From Diphasiastrum complanatum (taxonomy: Eukaryota; Streptophyta; Lycopodiopsida; Lycopodiales; Lycopodiaceae), in the NCBI GenBank assembly GCA_029204225.1, contig CM055097.1, forward strand, positions 66,794,941-66,858,940: 64,000 nucleotides of DNA, in the 5' to 3' direction. Below, piece by piece: positions 1-10,630 of the stretch. Both the position numbers and the translations under genes were made by a program. The notes beneath the pieces are model-generated. The model was not told the DNA's origin. It searched no databases and saw only the letters and a program-made list of their open reading frames with translations. The first letter of the stretch is position 1, and each line of letters opens with the position of its first letter.

Positions 1-231
1 TTATGGGCCCAGTTATCTATCGAGCATAAAGGATGTCTCTGCTGGGGCATAAGCCAAGGAAAATTCCAAGTTGAGCCTTTCGGATTAGCAAAGTTGTACA
101 TAGGATGTTCTACCATGTATGCTTTAGAGTATACACATATTAAAGAATATCACTTTTTGCATAATGAAGACAATAAGTGACAATTTTGGAAGCAAAAGTC
201 GTAGTTTCAGCTGTATAAACCACAAGACGTT

Positions 232-709
232 GTGGATATGGGCACTTTTGATGATGCAGGTCTGCTCATCAATATAAATATGGCGTGCCCAAAATGTTTT
301 AGTCTTTATGCTAATTGGGACCGAAATCTTGCTGATTATTTTGTGGAGATTCGACACAATCTACAAGATCGAAAAAGTCAATTCGCTACAAGAACTTCTG
401 TACATATTCGTTCTGGCAGTTTGGCACGTTTGTAGCAAAGACTTTGTTTTTCGTACATAATTTTTATGTTAAAAGTTCTTTCATAAAATTTTCAACTCGA
501 TTTTGTAAAGAAATCACCTACGAAATGATTCAGATGAAGATGAAAAGTTAACTCAAGAGCTATTCGATGGAACATTGCTTCCTGTTGAAGAATTCGGCAA
601 CCTACTAGTTGGCCGATATACACAATCAAAAGAAATGTTGATGTTGTATGAGGCTCAACAGAATTTGGAGTTAGCCCGCAGATTACATGAAGAATTGAAT
701 GCATCATGA
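232..709 (+). CDS. possible 3' end of an unknown two-exon gene
   Basis: I do not recognise this gene. An open stretch to about 427 contains a CPKC motif followed by a charged helical-looking segment (LYANWDRNLADYFVEIRH). A second open stretch from about 534 reads EDEKLTQELFDG and continues to YEAQQNLELARRLHEELNAS, ending at a TGA at 707-709. A GT at 428 and an AG at 532-533 would remove a 106 bp intron and keep the frame (phase 1 on both sides). The donor context is weak. The composition of the second exon (acidic, then an amphipathic C-terminal helix) looks like real protein. The upstream part of the gene is outside the window or lost. It could also be part of an unrecognised transposon. Confidence 0.33.
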
Positions 710-2210
710 ATATTCATTATTGCCTATATAATGGTGAATGTTTCTATGTGATACTAAATTTTGATCTTTGAAGTTTTGAAATTCGATTTCTATTCTAATC
801 AATATTTCAAAGATCAACTCAAATCAACCTACTCAATTCAAGAAACAACAAGTCATATATTCTACAAAACAGAAGAAATATCTCAAATGAAGTATATAAA
901 GGAAGGAACATATGAAAAAATCCTTTGGCCTTAACGAATATATGAAGACCAAAATGAATCGTGAATGATCCTCGAAATGAAGCTAATATGTTCACGAGGA
1001 TGTTCACATTTGAGGAAGGGGATATGTGATGCTAATAAATATCAACCTAATTATGGCATGATATACTCAAATATGAAGATATGAGCTGGATAAATATAAA
1101 TCATGAAGAGGCCTATATCATTTTCGAGAATATAGCTCCTAAAGACTTGTCTTGTATCTAAGAACAAGACCTCCAGAAGTGAAAATGCTGCCTTGAATAA
1201 CCTTTATTAGGTCATCAACGCAAAATGACTAAATATGAATCGACATATTAACCTAGAGTAATCTAAATTCTTAGCTAACTATACCTCTCACGGTATAATT
1301 GAACATACATTCAACCTAATTATTAACTAGACCTCTTCACGGGAGCGACGCACCTGTAGTCTTTAGAGGTGTGTTTGTTCGCTTCGTAGAACATATATTG
1401 AACACACGCTTCAGTCTCGATCATTGAGAGAAAGAATTTATGTATTTGTGAGAGATTGAAGAAGTGAATAGAGTGTTGAGAATTATTCTCTCTTATATCT
1501 GTTCTTTGCACTGTTGAGTGTGAGTGATCTTGAGTCTACTAGCAATCTCTACTGCATTACATGAATTACTCTCTAGTCAGACAGACGCTTTAGCGCATTA
1601 TAGTCAATTGTTGTGTATCCATAAATATGTTCTAAAGAACTGTCTTAAAACTATCTTATTCGTCTATCGCGAACACTTTGTATTCGACACTTGAATAACA
1701 TCGACATTTGATACAGCCTAGTTCGATTATTGATAGAACTGTAAGTATACATTTGAGATGATAGTCCATGTCTGAGGAATGAGTCATTGATTTGTGTTCT
1801 TGTTTGTAACAAACATAAGTTTCTAACATACTCTAAAACTATTCGTGTTTTTTAACCACATAAATTGGACTCAAGTTGTTGAGGACTTCTATCTAGGACC
1901 GAACAGTTCACGAATATGATTAACTAATTACCTGTTCATACATGGATACATCAAATATTTGCCAACAACTTAATCAGCCAAAGTGTAGTACTATCGTACT
2001 ACTTTGATAACATCTCACCTGTAGAATGCATTTCATTTGATTTGATAGAGGCAAGACTGTTGTTCTGGAATTATTAACACTACACACCCCCAACACAAGT
2101 AATACTGGTTACTTTATAATGTCTGTTGACAACCATAATAACACACGAATCCACTTCATTCAAAAGAAATCATAAATGTACCAAATACTTAACTTTCACA
2201 CGCTATCCTC
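710..2210. other. intergenic, possible LTR remnant
   Basis: No convincing coding region is seen. A purine-rich run (GAGGAAGGGGATA) directly precedes TGTGATGCTAATAAATATC at about 1025, which looks like a polypurine tract and an LTR start. The following kilobase is non-coding with AT-rich promoter-like stretches. No matching second LTR or primer-binding site was found, so this is only a suggestion. Confidence 0.2.
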
Positions 2211-2369
2211 TTGGGGTTCGACATTGATTACTACAAAATCTATATTATCTTTGTTGGTGTAGTACGACAATTTTTGATCCAAGTATTGAAGAAATTTTTG
2301 ATCCAACTATTGAAAAAAATTTCAATCCATGTATCAAAAATAGCTCCAAGATTGAAAATCAGCAAATCG

Positions 2370-2810
2370 ACACCTACTCAAAAAATGAGTCAGAACCTCA
2401 ACGAATCCAAACGCATTTCATGGAACAGTCAAAAGCATACCTCATTAGCATTATCATCAACCGAATCAGAATACATAGCTGCAACAAATGCAACCAAGGA
2501 GGCAATTTGGCTAAGGAACCTGCTTGCAGATATTGACCTTGCTCAATCACATCCAACGACAATCTATTATGACAATCAAAGCACAATTGTGCTATCTCTA
2601 AATCTGAGATTTCATTCTTGGAGAAAACATATTGAAATCAGGTATCACTATCTTAGAGAGAAGTGTTAAGCAAAGAAGTGTCACTAGTTTACTATAGGAC
2701 AAATCTTATAACAACAGATTACTTCACGAAAGCTCTATCAAAGGAGCACCATCTCAGATTGAACGACATGCTAAATCTGAAGGTCAAAGTTTTTCAAGAT
2801 CCTCATTAAG
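2370..2810 (+). pseudogene. copia RNase H remnant (element A)
   Basis: The translated segment contains ISWNSQKHTSLALSSTESEY, the hallmark of the Ty1/copia RNase H domain, then IWLRNLL, YYDNQSTIVLSLN and KHIEIRYHYLREKC. These are the catalytic Glu, the DNQ Asp and the C-terminal HxxxRYHxxRE block in the usual order. RT, integrase and gag are missing upstream: the 160 bp before it is low-complexity AT-rich sequence, so a deletion removed the rest of pol. After the premature stop at about 2667 the homology goes on in another frame (DYFTKAL-like) up to a purine tract. It is therefore the dead 3' end of one copia polyprotein. Confidence 0.85.
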
Positions 2811-2816
2811 GGAAAC

Positions 2817-3542
2817 TGTTGGATTTCAATGCTCAAAGCCCAAATCCATTCAGTAATGAGCATCTTGAAAGTTGTATGTACTTATATCGGAAAACCAAAA
2901 AAAGATGACTCGAATTTTTCAAGCAAAAGATCGACTTAGCATTTTCTCAAAAAATTTCGATATCGGATCGACTCTACTTGACTCACATTTTTCGAGTTAG
3001 TCTCGTATTTTCTGGAGCTATTGTAATTTCTCAAGTCATTGTATTTTTCAATACAATCGGTTAGAAAAATTCGACCCACAACGCTATGCGGCATTGACGA
3101 ACCGCCTATTTTGTACATGCATTTACAATTACTAGGACGGTTGTGATAAATGTAGTAGATAGACTCAATGCTTACAAGGTACTGATCGATTGAAATAAGA
3201 AGATGTAGATATTATTTAGAACTAAGATTTATGTAGCAAGTCTAATTACAATCAATGATCAACCAAGCTGAAGCCGATTTTCCTTCAAGCCATTGTACTC
3301 AATTTTCAATCAATCAAAATGCAATTTTGTCTACACTACTGTATTGTTCTATTGCACATTGTTACTGATTATCCATCTTGATTATTTGTTGCAAACTGAC
3401 AAGCTCCCGATCCGCAACCATCCGTTGCTTACTTCCGCTGCTATTCCACCAATTTCTAATCTAATGTTGAAGCTCTCTTTCTATCAGTGCTCTACTAATT
3501 CAATATCAGTCGATCCTTTCACATTACCCATGTTTTGCGACA
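2817..3542 (+). repeat. LTR of copia element A
   Basis: It starts TGTTGGATTTC right after a polypurine-like AAGGGAAAC and ends ...GCGACA directly before TGGTATCAGAGC, the iMet primer-binding site. That gives a 726 bp LTR with TG..CA ends. No second copy is present in the window, so the boundaries rest on the flanking PPT and PBS only. Confidence 0.62.
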
Positions 3543-3554
3543 TGGTATCAGAGC
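3543..3554 (+). other. primer-binding site (tRNA-iMet type)
   Basis: TGGTATCAGAGC lies immediately 3' of the LTR end. It matches the PBS used by most plant copia elements and by four others in this window. Confidence 0.7.
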
Positions 3555-4093
3555 TCATTTTTTATAACCTATCATTTTCAACAAAAAGCTCGAACCAATG
3601 CAAACCAAGTACAATGCTTATAAAAATGAACTCTTTTCTATAATTAATGCTCTTAAGACTTTGATTTATTATTTTTATGGTGTAAATTTGACGTCCTTAC
3701 TAACTATGAAAGCCTTAGGTATTTCTGCAAACAGCCTAAGCTTAGGAGTCGAAAAGCTTGGTGGGTTGAATTGATGCAAAAGTTTGATATGTTTATTAGA
3801 TATATGAATTGATGGTTAAGAGGAAGATCAAGAGGTTGGTCTCAAAGGGCTTCAACAACACACAAGAAAAGGTGGCAATTTGGAGCTAGTCAAGAGCATC
3901 AAAGGAAGGTTATTTGTCAAAGATGTTTTGGATCTATTTTTTCAGGTGTATGAAGACTCAAGTAAGGTCAAAGGAGCATCAAGGAAGTGATGTTCAGCTT
4001 TACTTTTGTGAGAAATTGGCAAAAATTTAGCTTGGTATTTTTTATGATAGAAGTTTGTAAGTGAATCTCACATGTGTGGAGGATGTTCCCACG
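3555..4093. other. retroelement leader-like, non-coding
   Basis: Sequence after the primer-binding site, without a recognisable gag. A purine-rich stretch with many short ORF breaks follows. I see no gene in it. Confidence 0.35.
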
Positions 4094-4826
4094 TGTGGAG
4101 AATTGTAAAGTAAATCAAAATGTTTGATATAGGGGTCTCATAGAATTTCATAGTCAAGCATTTAGGTGTAGGATGTTGATAGGGTCAAATTTGGCATAGA
4201 TGGAAAATTATCCATTTCCACTTGTAATGCCAATATTGAGCCAAAATAGAGCCAAACTTGTGCCAATTAGAGTGTAGACAAGTGTCATGCTTTTGTTTGA
4301 TGAAGCTTAAGAGGTCCAATAGGATTTAGAGGTGGAACCTTGTGAGGTCCAATAGAAAATTGAGGTGTGCTTGAATATAGTCCAATAGAATTCAGAGGTG
4401 CATGGATCAATGGTCCAATAGGATTAAGAGGTGGCAAAGTGTGATCCAATCATAGTTAAGCATAGTGGTAGCTCATGAATCTATTAGTATCATCTTACTC
4501 CTCCTTTTGGATCTAATTGATTTTGAGATTGAGTGGATTTTGAGTGTCATTGAATTTCTAGCTTTCTCTCTCTACCCGAGAGCTCTTGATGGTTTTTCTC
4601 TCTCTATCCGAGGAGAGCAGCTTGTTTTTACTTAGAATACTTTTGGAACACTTCCCACACGTGTGAGTGAGAGTTGGAAGTGATTGAATGCATGTAGTAG
4701 TGTGTTTTTGCCATAGAATCAAAGATAGATCTTGAATCTCAGTCTAGTCTTGATCTTGGTGCATCTACACACCTTAGGAGATCACAAGTACATGTAGTGG
4801 ACAATACACACGTGTGAAATTCAACA
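4094..4826 (+). repeat. family I copia LTR, lone copy
   Basis: It begins TGTGGAGAATTG and ends CACGTGTGAAATTCAACA. Read in reverse complement it aligns along its whole length with the 737 bp LTRs at 43623-44359 and 49124-49860, including the AGAGCTCTTGATG region, the paired CTCTCTCTACCCGAG blocks and the repeated 'gtccaatagga' units. No primer-binding site follows and no 5 bp duplication is seen (CCACG on the left, ACTTT on the right). It is either an old solo LTR or a rearrangement junction. Confidence 0.82.
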
Positions 4827-5593
4827 ACTTTACCTGTTCTATCTCATGTTTGAGCTATTTCATGTGGATGTGTGCAAATTGTCAAGATATGGACAAACTA
4901 GCTACATTGTCTTGCAATATCTTATTTTTGGAGTTGTACTAGCATTCTTGGCTGGTTTTGCTGATGGAAATGAAACTATTGGAGGTTCATTATATCACTC
5001 ATCCATGTTCAAGTTCTCAAGTGTTGAGTTACTTGATGCCAATGTTTGGAGATTGTCAATTTTTGGTGAATTCATGGTCATTTTCTAGTGCAAGTAGATC
5101 TTGAAGGTGGACTAGTGCAACCTACTTGGTTTATGGAGTCATGTGGTGCTGGATCTGCATCATTTATGTACTCACCTACTCATGGATTATCAAGGTTTGA
5201 TGGTTTCTTGTGGCAAGATGGAGATGGAGGCTCATTCATGGAGTTTTATGGTAGAGACATATCAAGAAAGGACAAAGTTGGAGGAGACAAGCAAGCAAAT
5301 GGTCATCTCACATTTATTTTTTGGTTGCTGTAATTTTCTAGAGAGTTCAAAGTTTGAAACATGGAGGAATCATTTCATTCACATTCTATTTGGTTCTTTA
5401 TGTTCTAGTTATATCTTGATGTGTAAAATTGATGTAAGAGATAGTGAAGCATCCAATTTGGACACTATTCTCCATATCAATTATGAAAGATACTTTAGAA
5501 CCTTAGAAATGAGATCTATACTCAAGATGGAGAAAAAAAAGTTGGATCAAAGTTCTATTGTCAAAACTATGCCAAAACTAGTTGAAGAGGGAG
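4827..5593 (+). pseudogene. cargo ORF region of a non-autonomous family III copia
   Basis: This is a broken coding region ending in the purine tract GTTGAAGAGGGAG just before a family III LTR. The readable parts are a hydrophobic segment (YLIFGVVLAFLAGFADGN), then FSSVELLDANVWRLSIFGEF, VDLEGGLVQPTWFMESCGAG and GFLWQDGDGGSFMEFYG. Almost the same protein and 3' sequence occur in element G on the minus strand at 20191-20817, where the segment from FSSVELL on is one frame. Here a TAG at about 5086 and a frame change break it. It shows no retroviral domain. The cargo family is unknown to me, and the hydrophobic part could be a signal peptide or membrane segment. Confidence 0.6.
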
Positions 5594-6190
5594 TGTGAGA
5601 GATTTCAACTAGTTTAGTCTAGTTTAGTCATATTTTGGTAAATTGTCAATAAGAGGCCAAAACTCATTTTAGACTTAGAGATAAACTTTTTGACGTTATA
5701 TTAGTTTAAAATATATTCAATAAACACTTTTTGAAAGTGAGGGAAAGTTGGTAGTCGAGTTTGAGAGAGATTCAAATTTGAACTTTGGGTACATTGAATC
5801 TAGACCCAAAAATAGTAGGGTTTACATTTTGGAGGGAAAGCCAAGTGGCCAAATAGGGTTTGGACACTCTATAAAAGGATGTAACTCGTGGAGAGACACA
5901 TCTTCTCCCTTCTATCTCTCATTTCATCATTATACACGGTTCTCTTTGGGTTCTCATATTTTGCTATTTCTGGTTTCACACGTGTGAAATACAGTAGGGT
6001 ACTATAATTGTACGGACAACAAACATATTTTATGTTTTGGTTCATGTTTGATAAGTATCTCTTAGAGTTTGCATCTCATTTTGTATGTAGATGCTGATTT
6101 TTCTACATTGGCAGGAGTGTTGGTTTGCTCCTTCTTGTAACCAAAGATTTGGGACATGGTTGGTTCTTGAATGATCTGGAATCCTTCACA
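5594..6190 (+). repeat. family III copia LTR
   Basis: 597 bp from TGTGAGAGATTTCAACTAG to GAATCCTTCACA. It matches the partial LTRs at 20041-20190 and 22271-22738 (minus) and, more distantly, 55700-58627. It contains a TATA-like CACTCTATAAAAGG at about 5868 and the perfect 16 bp palindrome TTTCACACGTGTGAAA at 5974-5989. No primer-binding site follows, as expected for a 3' LTR. Confidence 0.85.
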
Positions 6191-8515
6191 GATAGCCAAT
6201 AATGGGCCATCGCATGGCGCACGTACCTTTTGACAAAATTTGCATGTGTCATGTGGCATCCTGTGATATGTTTTCCATGCACATGTAATGTCGACATATA
6301 TAAAACCAATGCAAAATTCTGAAAAAAAAAATGAAATTTTGTTTTGCATTTGGTCATTATGCAGAAACCCAAAAATTTCAAAAGAAAAGTCATCTGAAAA
6401 AATTGATAAAGTAAAAAAGTTTAAAAATATTGTAAAAAGATATTTCAAAGAGAATTCAAATATGGTCATTATGTGGGGGAAGGCTCAAGGGCCTCAAGCC
6501 TGTAATCTTGCTAGGGCCCTGGCCTCAAACTAACGCCTTGAACATGGGCACTTCCACCCATGGCCCTTTTGCCTAGGGCCCTCCCAGGGCGGAAGGCCCT
6601 TAGACTAGGCCTTTAAAGCCCCACACAAGAATTTATCAAATCTCTATGATATGGTTGCAATAGAACCTTCTTTTTACATTATAATACTACATACTTTTTG
6701 GAACCACTACTAGTGCCTATCGAAGCCCAACCGATCAATGCTTTAAAGATTGTTTATTTCTTATGAGAATATGTCAATGTTTTGTTCCAATTCTAGAAAC
6801 AAGAAAATTTAATCAATTCTTCAAATATCATGCATTTCTTATAGAAATATTTCAATGGGTTGTGCCGTTTGTAAAAACACAATTTTTTAAGGCCAACTTA
6901 TCTTTCAATGAAAATGTGACAATGACAAGTGATAACATAGTTCATTCGAGTTTTCAAGGCGGTATCCATGTCTATACCTAGATCCTCTATATAAAACTTT
7001 TTAGATTTTAAGTGATCTATGAAAGCGCGTTTCATTTGCTTTGAAACAAGTCTTGCATTATGGTGAATTTGGCATTTTGCATGTTAAATAAATTCAAAGA
7101 ATCTACATAAGTTTCACGCTACTTCTAGGTCTTGTTTTTATAATCTCACCCCTAAGTACCAGTATACTACGTAGATATTATCTCTTTACAATGACATTCA
7201 GTCTTACTCGCATAAGTCAAACAGTTTGTGTAATACCTCAACTTGAAGCAGAAGTAGGATTGACTTCGTCGAAGTCCACATTATCGACTTCACCGAATCG
7301 ACTTCGTCGACATCGACATCTTCTCAAGGGTGAGCCAGACAACTCATCTTGCTCGACATCTTCGATGATCATCAATTGTTACCATTCAAAATGAAGCTCT
7401 TCCTCTACCTTATCCGACACAGACGTCACATTTCATTTCAATACTTTGCGCTAACTGCATTACTTCATGCTTGTTGCCCACACAGTTTTTATAATTGTTG
7501 CATGTATATATACATAATGACAACACACTATGAAAACATGATGATGTAAGAGGAAAGAGTCAATTAGTGTATGCGTGATTCAAAGTTCCTCTATGAACTC
7601 CATTGTATCAGAATTATCTGACTCCATAGGATCAGAGATTTTTAGAGAGAGTGAAAGTAATTCAAGAAGTAGAGATAGTGTTCAATCTGTAACTAGCTTA
7701 GTAAGATCACAACACATTGTGCACTATTACTGTGAACCATTCTCGGAAACAGGATCGTGATCTGATAGTTGTATTCACAATAGCTTAATTCAGATTCTCT
7801 ATTTTTTTATGTGTGTTCTACTATGAATGCTTTCTGATAATTTCTCTCACTCACTGATATTCACTCCACAACTCACTCGGGATATCTAATCTCGAAGGAA
7901 TCATGGTTTTCTTAGATGCCTAACTATTTTGCTCCCTTCATAGTTGTCTTCAACACCTATAAGATATTTCTCCTGTCGATTTAAGTAATAGTTTGAATCT
8001 ATTGTTTGGTAAAGATCCTATTATAATTTGCGTGTTGAGTTTTCTATAATCATTCTGCATTTCAAACCCAACAAGCTAGTATTAGAGTAATAGAAATCCA
8101 ACGATTTGGTATCAGAATAATAGAAACCCAACATGATTCACAATAGGAGCTCTCATGGACACAGTACCAGGAGATAAAAAATCCCTCCGGTTCTGTTTGA
8201 CCCTAGACATGCGACTTGTATCGGTTCTGTGTGAGGTTATACTAAAAGTGGTCAGAGGAGGCTTTCTAGGCTCGCGGAGGTGCGATATGTACAGATGTAT
8301 CGATCTTGTGCGAGGATGGAAGAAGGAGGTAGTGGCACACAAAAGCGATATATATGGATGTAGTATCACTCTTGTGCATGCCTAGGCAGACAAGATGATG
8401 AGAGAGCAAACGGGGTGTACAGAGAAGCGATACGTGACTAAAAATCCCAAGAAAAAAGTACCACGAGCTCCCACTTATTGTATATAGAGAGCCACATTTG
8501 GCCACCAATTGAAAG
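6191..8515. other. gene-free stretch with decayed repeat sequence
   Basis: No supported gene. 6480-6625 is a GC-rich patch with repeated AGGGCC/GGCCCT words. 7255-7330 is rich in TCGAC/GACTTCG repeats. At about 8112 a TTGGTATCAGAATAATAG after AATCCAACG resembles a decayed LTR end plus primer-binding site, which would make part of 7200-8110 an old copia LTR. This is not strong enough to delimit. Confidence 0.3.
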
Positions 8516-10500
8516 ATGCATTGGTACTATAGAGTTTCAGAAAGCTTTGGTACTCGAGTATTTCGCCAACATTTAACATTACAATATCTTTTTGCACATT
8601 GCAATAAAATTCTCATCAAATTTCTTCTGTTGCTGCATAGTACAATTACCAAAGCACATAGCACGTCGAAGAGCTATTTAAAAGCTTCTTATAGTATCAA
8701 AGTACCAGAATGGCAGAAAGTACCAAAAGGTGACTACCATACCCATGGCAGAAGATCATATACACGTAGTACCAAAGTACCAAGGCTTCGTATGGCACCA
8801 AAGTACCAAACATGTAGAAAGTACCAGAACCTTAATTGGTAGTCTAGAGGATCAAAATTGTTACACGATAGGTTCCAATAGTACCAATCTATGGTACTCA
8901 AAAGTTTCACGAACTCGTAGACATTACAAAAATAGTACAAATTTTGTAAAATTGGTACTAACTAATGCTTAATTAGATTCTACCAATTGGTGTAACAACG
9001 CTAAAATGGTACCAAAAAGTTCAAAATGGACTGTATACAAACTGCAAACAAAAAAAAAGTTAAAGAAAAAAGTACCAAATTTGATAGTTTTATGTGTAAA
9101 ATAAGGACACGATAAGTCTCAATGATAGCAATTTGGTAGAGTTTAAAATAAAAATGAGACACTAAGTATAAAAGAACCTGATTTGGTAGTAAGGAGGATC
9201 AAAATTGGTACACGATAAGTTCTTGTAGTACCAATCTTTTGTATTCAAGAGTCTTACCAACACAAAAACAGTACCAAAATTCTAAAATTAGTACCTGACT
9301 ATTGGAGTAATACTACCAATTGGTGTAACAACACTAAAGCAGTACCAAAAAGAGCAAATCGGGTTGTGCAAACTACAAATATGACCAAAACTTAAAAAAT
9401 AGTATCAAATGTTGTAGATTTTAGAATAAAAATAGTACACACTATATATCTTAGTAGACCAATTTGGCATAATTTAGAATGGAAATGAGACACGAGGTAT
9501 TAAAGAACCTATTTTAGTAGTCTGGAGTATCAAAATTGTTACATGATAAGTTCCAGTAGTACCAATCTTTGGTATTTAAGAGTTTCACCAACACAACAAC
9601 ACTACAAAAATTGTTCAAAAATTGTAAAATTACCATTTAATGCTTAAAAGCAACCAATTCAATAACAACACTAAAATAGTTCCATATAGGCCGAAACGAG
9701 TATCAACATCACGCACAATCTATGTTTAAACAACACACAACTAGGACGCTTCTTTTGTATACAAACATTCACTCCGAATATTGTTTCATTAGTACCAATC
9801 AATGGCAAACGACTTCAAGGCTTTAATCTTACAGCAAAAAAGCAAACCAACATGTATCAACAAGTACCAATAGTATCAAACTTTGGCAGTTGAGGGTCCC
9901 AAAAAATGTCAAAATGCAGTCTCAGAAAATTGTCTTGTTGTTGCACATTGCACATTAAATAGCTGTTTATAAGCTTTTTAAAATATCAAAATACCACAGA
10001 TAAAATAATCAGTCGAGCAAAAAATATCCAAAACAGCTAAATGCTAGTAGATCAAAAAGTACTAAAATGTTGCAAACAACAAATTGAAGAAACGTTTAAA
10101 AACTACCAAAGCTATCAAAAGCACCAGAGCAACAAACAACAACACTTTCTGCACACCATAAGTACCAAATGTTTCATGAGGACCAAACAACAAAAAGAAA
10201 AGTTATTTGAAAAGAATATAGAGTACCAAAAGTATCAAAAATATATTTCAAATAGAAAATGAATAGTAAAAAATATATCTCAAATAGAAAATGAATAGTT
10301 GTTTATAGGCTTCTATAAGTACCAAAAGTCCCAAAAAAGCAAAATATTAGTTGAGTAAAAACTATAAAACAGTTCCAAACAACAAGAGGTGGAGTGTGTA
10401 TCTACATAACCAAAGAACAAGAGTATCAAAGATTAGTTTCAATAGTGCCAAAGAACAGTAGTACCAAGAAAACAGAAATCCAAAAAAAACAAGGACCTGA
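8516..10500. repeat. GTACCAA-rich repeat region with tandem ~340 bp units
   Basis: The words AGTACCAAA, AGTACCAAT and TTGGTACT recur dozens of times. Within it, about 8838-9183, 9184-9513 and 9514-9690 are successive diverged copies of one unit. Each starts near TAGTnnGGAGnATCAAAATTG and continues through a GATAnGTTCnnGTAGTACCAATC block, a GGTAnTnAAGAGT block and a run with CCAACACAA. Further GTACCAA words run on to about 10490. No gene is seen. Confidence 0.7.
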
Positions 10501-10630
10501 GAGTCGTCAAGAAGATGTATTGGATGCCTGACATGTACTTTTCATATGTGTGGGGAGCTGTTGTACCTACATTTGGTACTAGGCTTTAGGTGTACTTTTC
10601 ATACGTGTGGGAGAGCTGTTGTACCTACAT

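Noticed and set aside
4094-4826. Family I LTR as a clean solo LTR
   Set aside because: No matching 5 bp flanks (CCACG and ACTTT), so a clean solo LTR is not supported. It is kept only as a lone LTR of unclear origin.
8112-8508. Overlapping 76-85 codon ORFs on both strands
   Set aside because: No motifs, overlapping on both strands, in decayed repeat sequence.
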